This document shows positions 10,969-22,065 of a stretch of DNA of 64,000 nt, in pieces. Under the pieces are notes generated by a model. The model was given only the letters and a program-made list of their open reading frames with translations, had not been told where the DNA came from and did no database searches. How positions within the stretch are numbered: position 1 is the stretch's first letter; the number at the start of each line of letters is the position of its first letter. The translations under genes and the position numbers were made by a program. This DNA comes from Eleusine coracana subsp. coracana (taxonomy: Eukaryota > Streptophyta > Magnoliopsida > Poales > Poaceae): assembly GCA_032690845.1 (NCBI GenBank), contig CM064426.1:62472631-62536630 (forward strand), given 5' to 3'.

Positions 10969-12497
10969 TGTTGGCACTCCTCATGTGCCCCTTTTATATG
11001 TGAATATTGCCCCAATTAGAGCATAATTGATACTAATTTAGGCCATTTACCAATGATATTGCCAATATATTTGTATATGCGTTGTTTTGGAGCTCTATTA
11101 TAGAAACAGGTAAAATTGGTGATTAAAGTGATGCTGAAGAGGACAGGAATCCAGACCTGATAAAAATCACTGAAGAAGCCCAGTGCGCCGATCAGCACAG
11201 TCCATGAGCCGGTCAGTGCATGGGTATTTTGGCCCACAAAAGTGACCGAGGCCCATTCCACATGTTTATGGAAGTTTATCTGCACAAGATACTTGAAGAT
11301 ATTTGCCTAGAAGATTTATAGAACTTCAAGATCTTGACATGCAGTATAAGACTTTATCTCGAAGAAAAAGACCCACATGGCAGCTGTGGAAGGCAGAAGA
11401 ACCAACTCAGAGGAGAAACCAGAGAAGACACGGCTTGCACCAATCGGCGCAATCCTGCGCCGATCGGCGCAACTGCCTTATTTTCTAGAAACCGAGTCCT
11501 CTACGAGTAGAACCTCTATAAATACTTGTATACCCTGGTCTCGGCAGAGAGGAGCTAGAGGCGATAGAGGGACAACAGATCCGTGAGTTAGAGCTACCGG
11601 GGCTTGCCCTGTTAGAATAGATCTCTAGTTGAGTTTCAAGAACCATTGGTGTTAAGAGTTGATCCATCAAGGTAGGCCATCTCGACGGGGATGAATCTTA
11701 CACTATGTATCTCAAGGATGATTGAATATGTTGATGATGATTTTGGTGATTTGTCTATCTTGATTCTATAATCATGCATGTGCTTATTCCAATTGCTTAG
11801 TTCTAGGCTAAATAAGTAGATATTATCTTGATCGTGGTGATTAGGATAGTATTCGAACATTATATTGGTTATGGTTGCTTGATGATGCTAGTAGTGTGGT
11901 TTAGCGGTGACAGCACTAAGCCTACGCAGCACTATTGGATAGTTGAGTACAGTAAGATACTCGCACGATGAAGGGTTTTCTCTCGGCAGTGATAAATCGA
12001 GAGCTGCTCGGAAAGCAGGGTGGTCTTATTTATTATAGGTTTTCATTGATCCATGTAATTACCCATTATGATGCTATTTGATTAGACTTTCTGATTACGA
12101 TCTCACTAGTAGATACATGGCTACTCACTTAACATCTTAGGTTACAAGGTATCTGGCACACTTTGGCTTAGATCCACCAGTGTGCCGATCGGCTCAACAC
12201 ATGTGCCGATCGGCGCGACAATAGATTCACCAGTGTGTCGATTAGCTCAACACCTGCGTCGATCGGCGCAACGACAGATTTACTGTCTCGCGCACCTTTA
12301 CGCTGGCTAGTCTTCCCTTATGCAACCTAAATTCGATAGTAGCTTTGATTAGATCTTTTACTGTTAACTTTGTTTAATTACCCCTGAGGTCCTTGTGAAT
12401 TCGATAAACCTTGGAATACTCAATTCAAGGAAAAAAGTGCTACAATTGTACATCATCCTCTTGCGGTGTATAAGTGGGTGCGTAATCACGACCAACA
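10969..12497 (+). repeat. 5' LTR, Athila-type element
   Basis: 1529 bp. It has an extra block of about 190 bp (about 11840-12025) absent from the 3' LTR; the join in the 3' LTR falls in GTGGT, present at both edges. Palindrome pairs lie at 11189/11210, 11442/11462, 12186/12207 and 12239/12260. Confidence 0.92.
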
Positions 12498-12510
12498 AGC
12501 TCTCCTTTTT

Positions 12511-12530
12511 CTGGCGCCGTTGCCGGGGAC
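12511..12530 (+). promoter_or_regulatory. Primer-binding site, Athila type
   Basis: CTGGCGCCGTTGCCGGGGAC, the tRNA-complementary site characteristic of Athila elements (usually assigned to tRNA-Asp). It is offset 14 bases from the LTR end. Confidence 0.88.
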
Positions 12531-12630
12531 CATAGCAGGTTTTTAAACATTGTTTGATGTATTAGTGTTTAGTCATTATGCTTTACTCGTCTCTTTAGTA
12601 CATATATTCTGTTAAGTGAAACTAACAGGT

Positions 12631-14514
12631 ATGTACGGTCCCAAGTCAAACAAACCCTCTAATTATATCGATGATCTAGAAAGACTCTTTCACAAGAAGA
12701 GAACAGCGGCGAAGAGAAGCAAGTCACTTGGAGATTTAGCTAGAGAAGCAGTCTGCGCCACCCCTCGAGCATTATTCACAATAGAAGATCTAGTTCAAGA
12801 TCAAGAAGAAGAGGAGATGGCAGAGTTACCTATGGTTAATCGTCTCAAGCCTTGATTGACTAATGTTGTCAAGACATATTTCCAAGAAGCTCAAGATCAA
12901 CTTCCATATCAATTGGAGAGATATGTTGGAATAGTGGTGCAACAACCGTTCACGGGTTCAGAAGATCCCAATCATCACTTGCAACACTTCAATGAGGTTT
13001 GCAGTATATTCAAGATAGCGGGATTGGATGGAAACCAAGCGCGTGTGTGGCTGTTCCCCTTCTCTCTAGTTTGACACCCCAAGCAAAGGTACAATGGATT
13101 GGAAAACCCAGTGAAGACGGTGTGGAACATGTTAGCAGCTGAATTCTTAGGCAAATACTTCCCTCCTGGTAAGACTCAAGCTTTGAAGAATAAGATTCTT
13201 GGATTTACATAAAATGTTGATGAGAGCATTGAAGAAGCATGGGAGAGATACAATGAGTACCAGGATGCATGCCCTCATCATGGTCTGATAGTTGGAGAAG
13301 TTGTTGAGGGGTTCTACACAGGATTGAATCAATTATCTCGACAACACTTGGATGATTCAGCTGTAGGTTCTTTCATGTCAAAAACTCCCACCAAAGCTAA
13401 GAATTTGATCAAGTTGCTAGTTGAAAATCAATCATTGGATAGTGAGAGAAGTTCAAGGAATTTGCAACCTTCAAAAGGAGTGGCGAAGGGTGTGATTGAG
13501 AGGACTCATGAAGACTTGATTATAGATCACCTCGACACTATTCAAAAAAGGTTGGACAATAATCTTCATATCCCTAAGGAAGAGCCGCTCAAGCTAGTAG
13601 AATCACGCTCCACTTGTGGTGAGTGTGGAGAATTTGGTCATGTGTAGAAAGATTGCTCTGAAGAGATGAAGATGCTAGAATATATGAAGAATAGTGAATT
13701 GAAGCCCCAATATCAGCAGCAAAGGAGTTCTTTGTCTCCTAGTTCGTCCATGCAAAATTCTATCCCACTTCGCCTCCAATATCATGAGTTCTTCCAAGCT
13801 CAAGAGAAGATCAACAAGGACAATCAAGCAAAATTCAAGGAGATTGATCATGTCCTTGAGGTAATTAATGACAAGGTGATAGAAATTGGGAGCTCCAATG
13901 AGCAGATTTTGAAGCATACCAAGATTATGGAGCAACAGATGGGACAGTTATCGCAAGTCATTGAAGGCAGCAAAGGGGCTATTCCTGACAATCCGAAGTC
14001 TGTAGAGCAATTGAAGGCAATAGCTACGAGGTCAGGAAAACAAACAGAAGATCCAGAGCACCCTGCAGGAGAAAAGAAGCCCCGCATCGATCGGTGCACA
14101 CTTGGCGCCGATCGGCGCGACGGTCCTGACGGCACCGATCGGCTACCTGAAAGCGCCGATCGGTGCGAGGATGATGTTGACCTCTATGGTCTGAAAATGG
14201 GCAGGGAGACAGAGGAGCATGGCCCTGCCATGTTCCTAGATACTCAACTGCTGACGAAGACAGAAAGAGCGCCACAACACGATGAGCAATTTGCAAGGTT
14301 CGTCGATATTATGAAGAAGTTTTACATCAATGTCCCTTTTGTTGATGCTATTCAAGTACCCACCTACGCCAAGTACATTAAGGACATGATGCAAAACAAG
14401 AAGTCTCTAGCTTCTGAGGAGGTTGTGAAGGTTACTAAGGAGCTTACGGCGGCAATCAATGATGTTGCACTTGAGACGAAACCCGAACCTGGATCACCAA
14501 GCATCAATGCATGA
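12631..14514 (+). pseudogene. Athila-type gag (stops and frame changes)
   Basis: ATG at 12631 (MYGPKSNKPSN). The capsid-like part includes YVGIVVQQPFTGSEDPNHHL, HLQHFNEVCSIFKI and AWERYNEYQDACPHHGL. Stops occur at 12853 (a frame-keeping codon change), 13072 and 13210. A CX2CX4HX4C zinc knuckle starts at CGECGEFGH (about 13614), but a TAG lies between the His and the last Cys. After it come a coiled-coil stretch (about 13800-13990), ATRSGKQ (typical before Athila protease) and an insert at about 14080-14170 encoded by four GC palindromes (DRC/ADRR-type residues). The last open stretch is 13666-14514. Confidence 0.88.
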
Positions 14515-14536
14515 CTGGAACAAGGATATTTGATAG

Positions 14537-14989
14537 GTGCTTGTGCGATCTTGGAGCAAGTGTAAGTGTTATGCCCCGTCATATATTCACAAGTATAGAT
14601 TTGCCAAAATTGGAGCCTACGGGTATGTGTTTGGAGTTAGCCGATCATCGGTATGCTTCCCTGATGGAATTGCTGAGGATGTGCCTGTTCAAATTGGAGA
14701 TCACATCATCCCTGTTGATTTCATTGTGCTTGATATAGATAAGAGGACGAGGACCCCATTGATCTTAGGCAGACCCTTCTTGAGGACAGCAAAAGCAAGT
14801 ATTGATGTTGGGAGTGGTGAGATAAGCTTCGATATGAGTGGGACTCCCTACTCTTTCAAGTTTCGCCCGAAGGTAGAAGAGTGTTGTACTATTGATGAAG
14901 TAAAGAGATACAAGACATCATGGCAACATGACATCGAGAGTAATTGGAGGGGATGTATGGATAGGTTGTCCAAGCTATATGAACCATAG
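14537..14989 (+). pseudogene. Athila-type retroviral-like protease domain
   Basis: LCDLGASVSVMPRHIF (about 14541-14590) is the aspartic protease active-site region, with D-L-G-A where Athila proteases show D-L-G-A/S, so it looks complete there. The second conserved block, TPLILGRPFLRTAKASIDV, is at about 14755-14815. Two overlapping frames share the domain (14511-14738 and 14537-14989), so one frameshift lies near 14600-14650. The frame closes at 14989, where Athila elements normally continue into RT; nothing like RT follows. Confidence 0.85.
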
Positions 14990-16170
14990 AGATAAGAGAA
15001 CCTTGTAGTGTTGCGGCCCCACATCCCGCACCGCGACACTAAGGATTGATTGACTGCGGGGAGGTCAAGCTCTTTAACGTCTAAATAACTAGAGCGCTCT
15101 TGGGAGGCAACCCAATGATCAGAGGATTTAGAAGTTGTTTAGCTCTTGCGGAAGGGCAACCCGGTGTTTTCAATTTGCTTGCTTATAATAAAAACAACCT
15201 TCCGAATAAAAGAAATAGAAAAAGTGTGTGCTTAATTCTTGTGTGCTCTTGTGTTGTCTGTTTATTTATGCAAAAATATGTATATACATACTGTAAGACT
15301 AACAACGCATGAATAATACAAAAAAAGGACCAAAAATAGGAAGGAACAGTGCTTGCACCGATCGGCACACTTCTACGCCGATCGGCGCGTTATTTCCCAG
15401 GTCAGGACAGAAGGCTGACGACACCCAGAATTGAAGGGGTGCTAAGAATCAACCAGTGCAGTAATTTTCAGAGATGAAGCTATTTTAAAGGTAATTAAAA
15501 ATCTTTTTGAATTAATTTTTGTCTGCAAAATGGTTGCTAAATGACGCAGGAAAGGATGAAGAGCAACATCTAGTGAAGAAGCGAGGGGCCGTGAGCAAGA
15601 ATGGACATCGCGCCGATCGGCGTGCATCAGCACCTTACGGCGCGGTCGATGGGCCCCGCTACATATGACATGCTACATGAACAATGGGAAAAGTGGAAAA
15701 TTGGGTGAAAGATATGAACACGAAGCATCAGAATCAGCGTCGGATTAAAAGACGAGGTGCAAGGGACTTGCGCTGTTCGGCGCTCTACTGCACCGATCGG
15801 CGCAAGTACCCATGCGGTTCCTAAATAGGCAACAAAGGCGGCAGGCGTTGATTTTGAAGAACAGGTATGATTGCTATGCAGGTGTGCGGAGGAGACACGG
15901 AATTGACCAAAAGCTGAAAAAGATACGGCGCGCCAATCGGCGCGGGTCCATGCCGATCGGCGCAGTCAATCAAGACGTTGGGATTCCGTGCTATTTCCCT
16001 GCCAACCAACATGCTGTACCCGGAAGCGACATAAAGGAGAGGAATCAAGCGCCACAGTTGTTGGAGCATTCAAAATTTGAATTGTGCCGATCGGCGCACC
16101 TACGCGCCGATCGGCGTGCTCTCGAATTTTGAAAATTTCAGGCGGGCCTTCTCCTGGAAGTTTTCCACAC
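14990..16170 (+). other. Non-coding stretch replacing pol in the Athila-type element
   Basis: No RT, RNase H or integrase motif in any frame. It holds palindrome pairs at 15359/15379, 15614/15634, 15774/15794, 15934/15954 and 16088/16108. Short open stretches (such as 15812-16132) owe their openness to these GC repeats. Confidence 0.7.
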
Positions 16171-16178
16171 TATAAAAG
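16171..16178 (+). promoter_or_regulatory. Candidate internal TATA box before the ATHILA-ORF1-like gene
   Basis: CACACTATAAAAGGGAGGCC surrounds a consensus plant TATA box about 100 bp before the ATG at 16274. Its position suggests a private promoter separate from the LTR. Transcription is not shown by sequence alone. Confidence 0.6.
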
Positions 16179-16273
16179 GGAGGCCAGGCGCCCCCAGTTC
16201 GGCACACCATCTCGGTAATCTCTCCACCTTCCCCACTACCCACGATCTCGCACACGTTCCGCATTCCTCGCAG

Positions 16274-17819
16274 ATGGATCATCTCCGCTCCTCTGTCGGC
16301 AAGTTGGACAAGAGGCTGCACCGGGGAAGCAGTTCCGGCAGCAGCGGCGAGTCGAGCGGTGACTGCTCCGTGAGAGGGAGCTTCGGCGCTCACGACGACA
16401 TGTCGGTGGGTGATGCATCCACCGGCTCGGCGGTAGAGATCCGCGCCCGCCACTCCATCTCTGGTGCGCCCCTTCCAATGGGGTATGCTACGAGGAGCCA
16501 AACGGCATTAAGCCGTGGGGTTCCCAGATCACCACCACCACTGGCATTCGTGTCGCGCACGGTAGAGGAGGGCTTCACCCTCCGGAGCACGGAGGAACAG
16601 CAGCACTATCTCGTGGTGAGGGGAAGGTTCGTCCCCAACTTCGACTTGGACGAGACCTTCCTCACCACGATCGGCATGTGAGAGGACATAAGGAGGATGC
16701 TTAACAATCTCGGCTGGGCGGACTTCCACCTCCTCCCCATGTACTACAACCTCGACATCATAACTGTGGTTGCCTCTACAATGAGGCTTGGCACCATCGA
16801 AGACGGCAACGAGGCCGTCAACTTCCACGTCCGCGACATCAGCTACACGGTGACCATGGAGGCGGTGGCTCAAGCCTTCGGCTTCGACGCCGAAGCCAAT
16901 GTTGCCGGCATCTTGGGACGTGGGGAGTTGGACTCCTTTTGGAGGTGGCTCTTGCTCGCGGAAGAGATAAAACGCGACAACATCTGTAACCCGACCATTG
17001 AAGTCTTCCATCGGTGGTTGGCGGCGTGCACAGGCGACAAGGTCGACTCCAGCAACATCATCAATGCGGACTTGCAGTGGCTCTACAACGCCATCGTGAG
17101 TCCCTCTCATTGCAATCCTATATCGGTGATGGTGCGGGGTTGGATCGACAGGAGGGGCAAGGCGAGCAAGACCGGGAGCCTATCTTCAACACCTAGTAGC
17201 CCTCGTCTACGACGATGACGGGCCGGGAGGGTGCGACAACAAGTGGGAGTGCATGATGGAGATCGGCGAGAATATGACTAGTGGCAATATTGTCACGGGA
17301 AGTATTCACGCCAGCTTCCATGTCGATGGCACCAACATCAGGCTCCCGTGTGTGGAGCTCGGAGTTTTCCTCCATCACAAGCTGGAGGGAGGTCTCCTGG
17401 AGGGGGGCCGAGCTCTCAAGGACCGCCATGGGTGGGTTCGACAACCGGCGACATCTACAGCAGCCGGCAGCGAGTGGGACTCCTGGAATTCACGCCAGGA
17501 CCCTCAGCAGTACCAGCCAGGGTGGAGCGATGCAGCGGGCGGTTCACAGCCCTCTATGCCGGTCGGCGTGACCTACTTCAGCGCAGGTATTGACTACAGG
17601 TACCAAGGACGTGTACCTGTGGTGCCTCCTCTGCCCGGTGCAAACTTCTTCATGCCCTTGCAGGGGTACATCGACAACAACGTGCACTACATCGAGCGCG
17701 TGGAGGACGCCACGTCCCAAATAAGGAACAACCATAAGGCGATGGTGGAGGAGTTCAAGCGACTCAAGGCGCGGTGCTATGGCTTCGATCAGCCACCATC
17801 TCCACCTCCGTTTGACTAG
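16274..17819 (+). pseudogene. ATHILA ORF-1-like (env-position) protein gene, broken
   Basis: ATG at 16274; a Ser/Gly-rich N-terminus, then one in-frame TGA (16679-16681), after which the same frame goes on (MLNNLGWADFHLL) to 17218. A frameshift near 17190 moves to the frame of 17253-17819, which starts CDNKWECMMEIGENM and ends at a TAG. Features: LGWADFHLLPMYYNLDII and FHVRDISYTVTMEAVAQAFG resemble the pattern of the Arabidopsis retrotransposon ORF-1 (ATHILA) family, followed by a region ending FKRLKARCYGFDQPPSPPPFD with helical heptads (about 17690-17780). Total about 510 residues. No signal peptide or clear membrane span, so an envelope role is not supported. The G+C is much higher than in the flanking element, which may mean capture. 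Function unknown. Confidence 0.7.
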
Positions 17820-19428
17820 AGTGCCTAGGAGTTGGCACATGTATCGATTTCCCGGTTTGCGTTTTCTCTTTTTTTTTTGCAATCTTTTTCTTTATTTGAT
17901 TATGTGTGTGTGAGTGGGTTGGGAAACCATGTATCAGGTGTGTTTACTTTCATGCAAGTGTGTTAGTAGTAATTTTATTTCTATGCAAGTGTGTGCAAAA
18001 ATCATCACCATGTATTCGAGTCTCGATCTTAATATAATGGTGGTGGTTATGCTCTTTTAGGAGAATTGAATTATCTATTCTTTCTTGAAAAGTACCAACG
18101 AAGACCAAATAATGTTGAGCATTGAATAAAAATTTCAAACTTACACTTAACGATTATTCAGCAAATATTTCTTATGTGGAGCAATTTTGAGTACCCATGT
18201 GCTTCATTTGTATTGTCCAATTTGTGATGATAACTTAGTACCAATCTTTTCATAAATAAATTTTCATGTTGTGAACTTTGGAATTTATTCTTTTCAAGAT
18301 CCTTACCTACCAATGCCATATTTTGAGCAATTCTCCTGAACCTTTGATAGGTAGATGAACATTAAATTGATGGTCGAGTTCGGTTAGGATTTAATTCTTT
18401 TTGGTATGAACTTTACTAAGATGGCAAATCTTTGTGTATCTTTTTCTAGCCTTGAATTACTCATGCATAAATTCAATTCAGCTGATTATCCTACCATAAA
18501 CCCAAAATATCTTGTTGAGTATCATTCCATGACCACATCCAATATTTCTGGCTATATTTAATTCTTGAATAAATGTTGAAGCCAGACGAGTCAAATACCA
18601 ACAAATGTTGGTGAATTCGGGTTGAGAGCCGATCGGTGCACCCTGAACCGATCGGCACAGCAGAGAGCAAAATAAAAAAGGGGAGAAACAAAAAGTGATA
18701 AAAAGGAAACAAAAGAAGAAGAAGAAAAAGAAAAAAGGGGAAAGCTCTGCTGTTTGCTAAGGGACTAGCAAAATTTTAAGTGTGGGGTGATGGTATATGA
18801 CATGCTTATTCTTGAAATTCATTCTAATATAGCCATGAATCATTCCAACCTTGTGCAATCTGATAATGGGAGTTCTTTTTCTTCCAAGATCAAAGTTTTG
18901 CTATGCGCATGTCCACATATCCAAAGTGTGAGTCTTTTCTTAAATTTTTCTTTCTTAATGGCCATCTTGATAAAGTTTCTATAATTCCAATGAAGAATAA
19001 TCTCCTAGCTTTACAATATATTGTTGATTTATGTTTGTAATCCTTGAATTACCTCACCTAGCTACTCATATAAGCTTTACACAATTATTATTTGATCATT
19101 ATGATGTAGAATATAGGTTGAGTGATTTGAAAGATGAGTTGTTGCCTTGGATTATTTGGAAGATAGATTCTTTATGTTCACAACAACCTTTTAAGTGATT
19201 TACATGAGTGGAAAAGCTATAATTTGTGAGTTGGACATGATTTATTGCTTTCAGGAGAAACTTTAAGCTTTATGCCCATATTTGAACTATTTTGCTGAAT
19301 ACCAATATGAAATACACCACAATAGAGAAATGCTCAACATTTGCTGATTTGAGATATCTTTTATGATAGAACGAGTATGTTCTTTGATTTTTCTTTCTTT
19401 TACTTTACTCGAGACGAGCAGAGATTTA
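17820..19428 (+). other. 3' non-coding region of the Athila-type element
   Basis: AT-rich with no gene. One palindrome pair (18630/18649) precedes an almost pure purine tract at about 18660-18745. Confidence 0.7.
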
Positions 19429-19441
19429 AGTGTGGGGGAAC
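19429..19441 (+). promoter_or_regulatory. Polypurine tract, Athila-type element
   Basis: AAGTGTGGGGGAAC directly before the 3' LTR's TGTTGG; the expected start of plus-strand synthesis. Confidence 0.8.
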
Positions 19442-20754
19442 TGTTGGCACTCCCAGAGTGCCCCTTTTATATGTGAATATTACCTCAATTATAGCATAAT
19501 CGATAATAATTTAGGCCATTTACCTATGATATTGCCTATATATTTGTATATGCGTTGTTTTAGAGCTCTATTGCAGAAACAGGTATAATTGGTGATTAAA
19601 GTGATGCTGGAGAGGACAGGAATCAAAAACTGATGAAAAGCACTGAAGAAGCCCAGTGCGCCCATCGGCGCGGTCCATGAGCCGGTTGGCGCACGGGTAT
19701 TTTGGCCCATAGAAGTGACCGAGGCCCATTTCACATGTTTATGGAAGTTTATCTGCGCAAAACACAGGAAGATATTTGCCTAGAAGATTTATGGAACTTC
19801 AAGATCTCGACGTGCAGTACAAGACTTTATCTCGAAGGAAAAGGTCCACATGGCAGCTGTGGAAGGCAGAAGAACCGACTCGGAGGAGAAACAAGAGAAG
19901 ACACGGCTTACACCGATCGGCACAATCACCTTATTTGCTAGAAATCGAGTCCTCTACGAGTAGAACCTCTATAAATACTTGTAAACCCTGGTCTCGGCAG
20001 AGAGGAGGCAGAGGCGATAGAGGGACAACAGATCTGTGAGTTAGAGCCACCAGGGCTTGCCCCGTTAGAATAGATCTCTAGTTGAGTTTCAAGAACCATT
20101 GGTGTTAAGAGTTGATCCATCAAGGTAGGCCATCTTGATGGGGATGAATCTTACTCTATGTATCTCAAGGATGATTGAATATGTTGATGATGGTTTTTGT
20201 GATTTGTCTATCTTGATTCTATAATCATGCATGTGCTTATTCCAATTGCTTAGTTCTAGGCTAAGTAAGTAGATATTATCTTGATCGTGGTGGTCTTATT
20301 CATTATAGGTTTTGATTTATCCATGTAATTACCCATTATGATGTTATTTGATTAGACTTTCTGGTTACGATCTCACTAGTAAATACTTGGCTACTCACTT
20401 AACAGCTTAGGCTTACAAGGTATCTTGCGCACTTTGGCTTAGATCCACCAGTGTGCCAATCGTCTCAACACATGTGCCGATCGGCGCGATGATAGATTCA
20501 CCAGTGTGCCGATCGGCTCAACGCCTGTGCCAATCGGCACAACGACAGATTTACTGTCTGGCGCACCTTTGCGCTGGCCAGTCTTCTCTCATGCAACTTG
20601 AATTTGACAGTATCTTTGATTAGATCTTTTACTGTTAACATTGTTTAATTACCCCTACGGTCCTTGTGGATTTGATAAACTGTGGAATACTCAATTCAAG
20701 AGAAAAATGCTACAATCTTGCTGTATATAAGTGGGTGTGTAATCATGACCAACA
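19442..20754 (+). repeat. 3' LTR, Athila-type element
   Basis: 1313 bp, colinear with 10969-12497 apart from the about 190-bp block and a short loss near 19920 that removed one member of a palindrome pair. Confidence 0.92.
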
Positions 20755-21667
20755 GCTTCGAAGCCTCGGGGTATTTGTTGTACCCAGTCGTGCGACCCTC
20801 CGTATGGATTAGAAATTACATAAAAATGTTATATCCAAAAATTGTGCATCGAAGCCTTACGATGTTTATCGTACCCAGCCGTGCGACCCTCTACACGGAT
20901 TAGAAGCTACATGAGGATCATATAACAATAATGTTTTCTTTTTTCTTATGAGTCTCTGTTGCATATGTGAGCGTTTGTAGAGCTTATTTGCTGCGAATGC
21001 TTGTTGCCTTGGTTGAGATTGAGACTGGCTAGATTTTATGATTCACTTGATGCTTGTTTTGCCTTGGATGGGAGTACTTACACATGTAGTGGTAGCTTTT
21101 CTCATGATGAGCAAATTTGATTCTATCTAAGCTAGTCAATCTTTTTGCTTAGCTTGTGTTTATGCCTTGATATCTATTTTTGATCTTTGTATGATTGTGA
21201 GCTATTGCTTTTACACTTCATGGCTCTATGTTCATGATTATCAAGGTTAAATGCTTGTTTGCATAATTGTTCAAGCTCCTTAGGTTTGCATTATTATGCA
21301 TTGCATGGTAGCTTCTTCTTTTGCCTCTTTGATGAGTTCATTGCCAAAGGGGGAGAAAATATTGAGTCATGCACAAATAATGCTTAAAATGATTCATTTT
21401 GTATTTATATGAGACCTACCACAAGTTGAGGGGGAGCATATCATGTCCTTGAGTGCTTTCATGCGTTTTTCACAATCTTTGCAGTATTTGCATTTTCGAG
21501 TGGTTTTCTTTGTCAATTCTTGGTTTTGTGGTCCCTCTTATGCTAGATGGCTACTTTAAACCTTTTATTTGGGTTTGGCCATTTGGATGTGCTTATTTTG
21601 TTTTGCATATCAAATCTCTAATCTTATGCATTTGATGTTGTCAATGTATTCATCAAGGGGGAGATTG
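20755..21667 (+). other. Spacer after copia pol, right part, with a two-copy repeat
   Basis: Non-coding. Two diverged copies of an about 75-bp unit lie at about 20758-20833 and 20850-20925, each with GTACCCAG(T/C)CGTGCGACCCTC. Purine tracts AAGGGGGAGAAAATATTGAG (about 21344) and GAGGGGGAGC (about 21428) precede the final GGGGGAGAT before the LTR. Confidence 0.7.
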
Positions 21668-21720
21668 AGAAATCGTGTGGATATGTGTCATGGTTTGCAA
21701 TATGTGATGAGTAATTGACT
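21668..21720 (+). repeat. Truncated 3' LTR start of the outer copia element
   Basis: About 53 bases, TGAGAAATCGTGTGG to AGTAATTGACTT, match the start of the solo LTR at 2901-2957 with small gaps. The match ends at about 21720, where unrelated sequence begins, so the LTR is truncated. Confidence 0.8.
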
Positions 21721-22065
21721 TCTATTGATTCAGTGTCCTTCTCCAGTAGACAAATATATATCTAAATTAAGTATGCTATATGTGTGTCCACTACCATATT
21801 TATCTTTATCCTTACCCCTATGAGGACTTTGTCTTATAATCCAATGTGCAAATATCTAGAATATGGTAATTACCCTGATCAATCGTATGCCTTCCTTTGG
21901 GATAAAACAAATATGATACCCTGAATACTTCCAGGTGACATGCTACAACGGTATTCTCCGTGCACTTGCGGACTCTCTGCATTCGCTAAATATTGTCAAT
22001 AAACATTTCTGGCTTTGTTGCTAAGGAAACTTTGTGACGACGTCTAGAAATGTCAATAGTGCCAA
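21721..22065. other. Unclassified repeat-like segment
   Basis: No coding potential. It abuts the truncated copia LTR on the left and interrupts the minus-strand copia integrase start on the right (about 22065). It is probably part of another LTR element but has no visible ends. Confidence 0.4.

Larger units (their letters stand above)
10969..20754 (+). mobile_element. Athila-type Ty3/gypsy retrotransposon lacking RT and integrase
   Basis: 9786 bp, with LTRs at 10969-12497 and 19442-20754 and TSD GCTTC (10964-10968, 20755-20759). LTRs start TGTTGGCACTCC and end GACCAACA. The PBS TGGCGCCGTTGCCGGGGA lies 14 bp inside, as in Athila elements. Order: LTR, PBS, gag (12631-14514), protease (14537-14989), 1.3 kb non-coding, an ATHILA-ORF1-like gene (16274-17819), 1.6 kb non-coding, PPT, LTR. 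No RT, RNase H or integrase can be found, so it would need an autonomous Athila relative. Paired GC palindromes (core CGATCGG) occur throughout. Confidence 0.9.
1..21720 (+). mobile_element. Outer Ty1/copia retrotransposon (SIRE/Maximus-like), split by two nested elements
   Basis: The remains read 5' to 3' as protease end and GAG-pre-integrase, integrase, RT, RNase H, spacer and the first bases of a 3' LTR. The 5' part lies outside the window. Copia order (integrase before RT) is directly visible. Segments are 1-1924, 9253-10968 and 20755-21720; the gaps are exact insertions with 5-bp target duplications (ATTTG at 1920/9253, GCTTC at 10964/20755). A long spacer after pol with several AAGGGGGAG purine tracts, and an LTR beginning TGAGAAATC after GGGGGAGAT at about 21658-21667, fit the SIRE/Maximus group. 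The LTR start is the same family as the solo LTR at 2901. The LTR breaks off at about 21720, where the shared sequence ends. The lineage name is inferred from layout, not from a tree. Confidence 0.85.

Noticed and set aside
16529..17110. A 193-residue minus-strand frame opposite the ATHILA-ORF1-like gene
   Set aside because: Shadow of the plus-strand gene, which has the family pattern, a TATA box and a start.
16274..17819. Calling the extra Athila gene an envelope gene
   Set aside because: No signal peptide, membrane span or cleavage site is visible; only its position fits.
20758..20925. The two-unit repeat in the copia spacer as an independent element
   Set aside because: No termini or target duplication; it is part of the copia 3' spacer.
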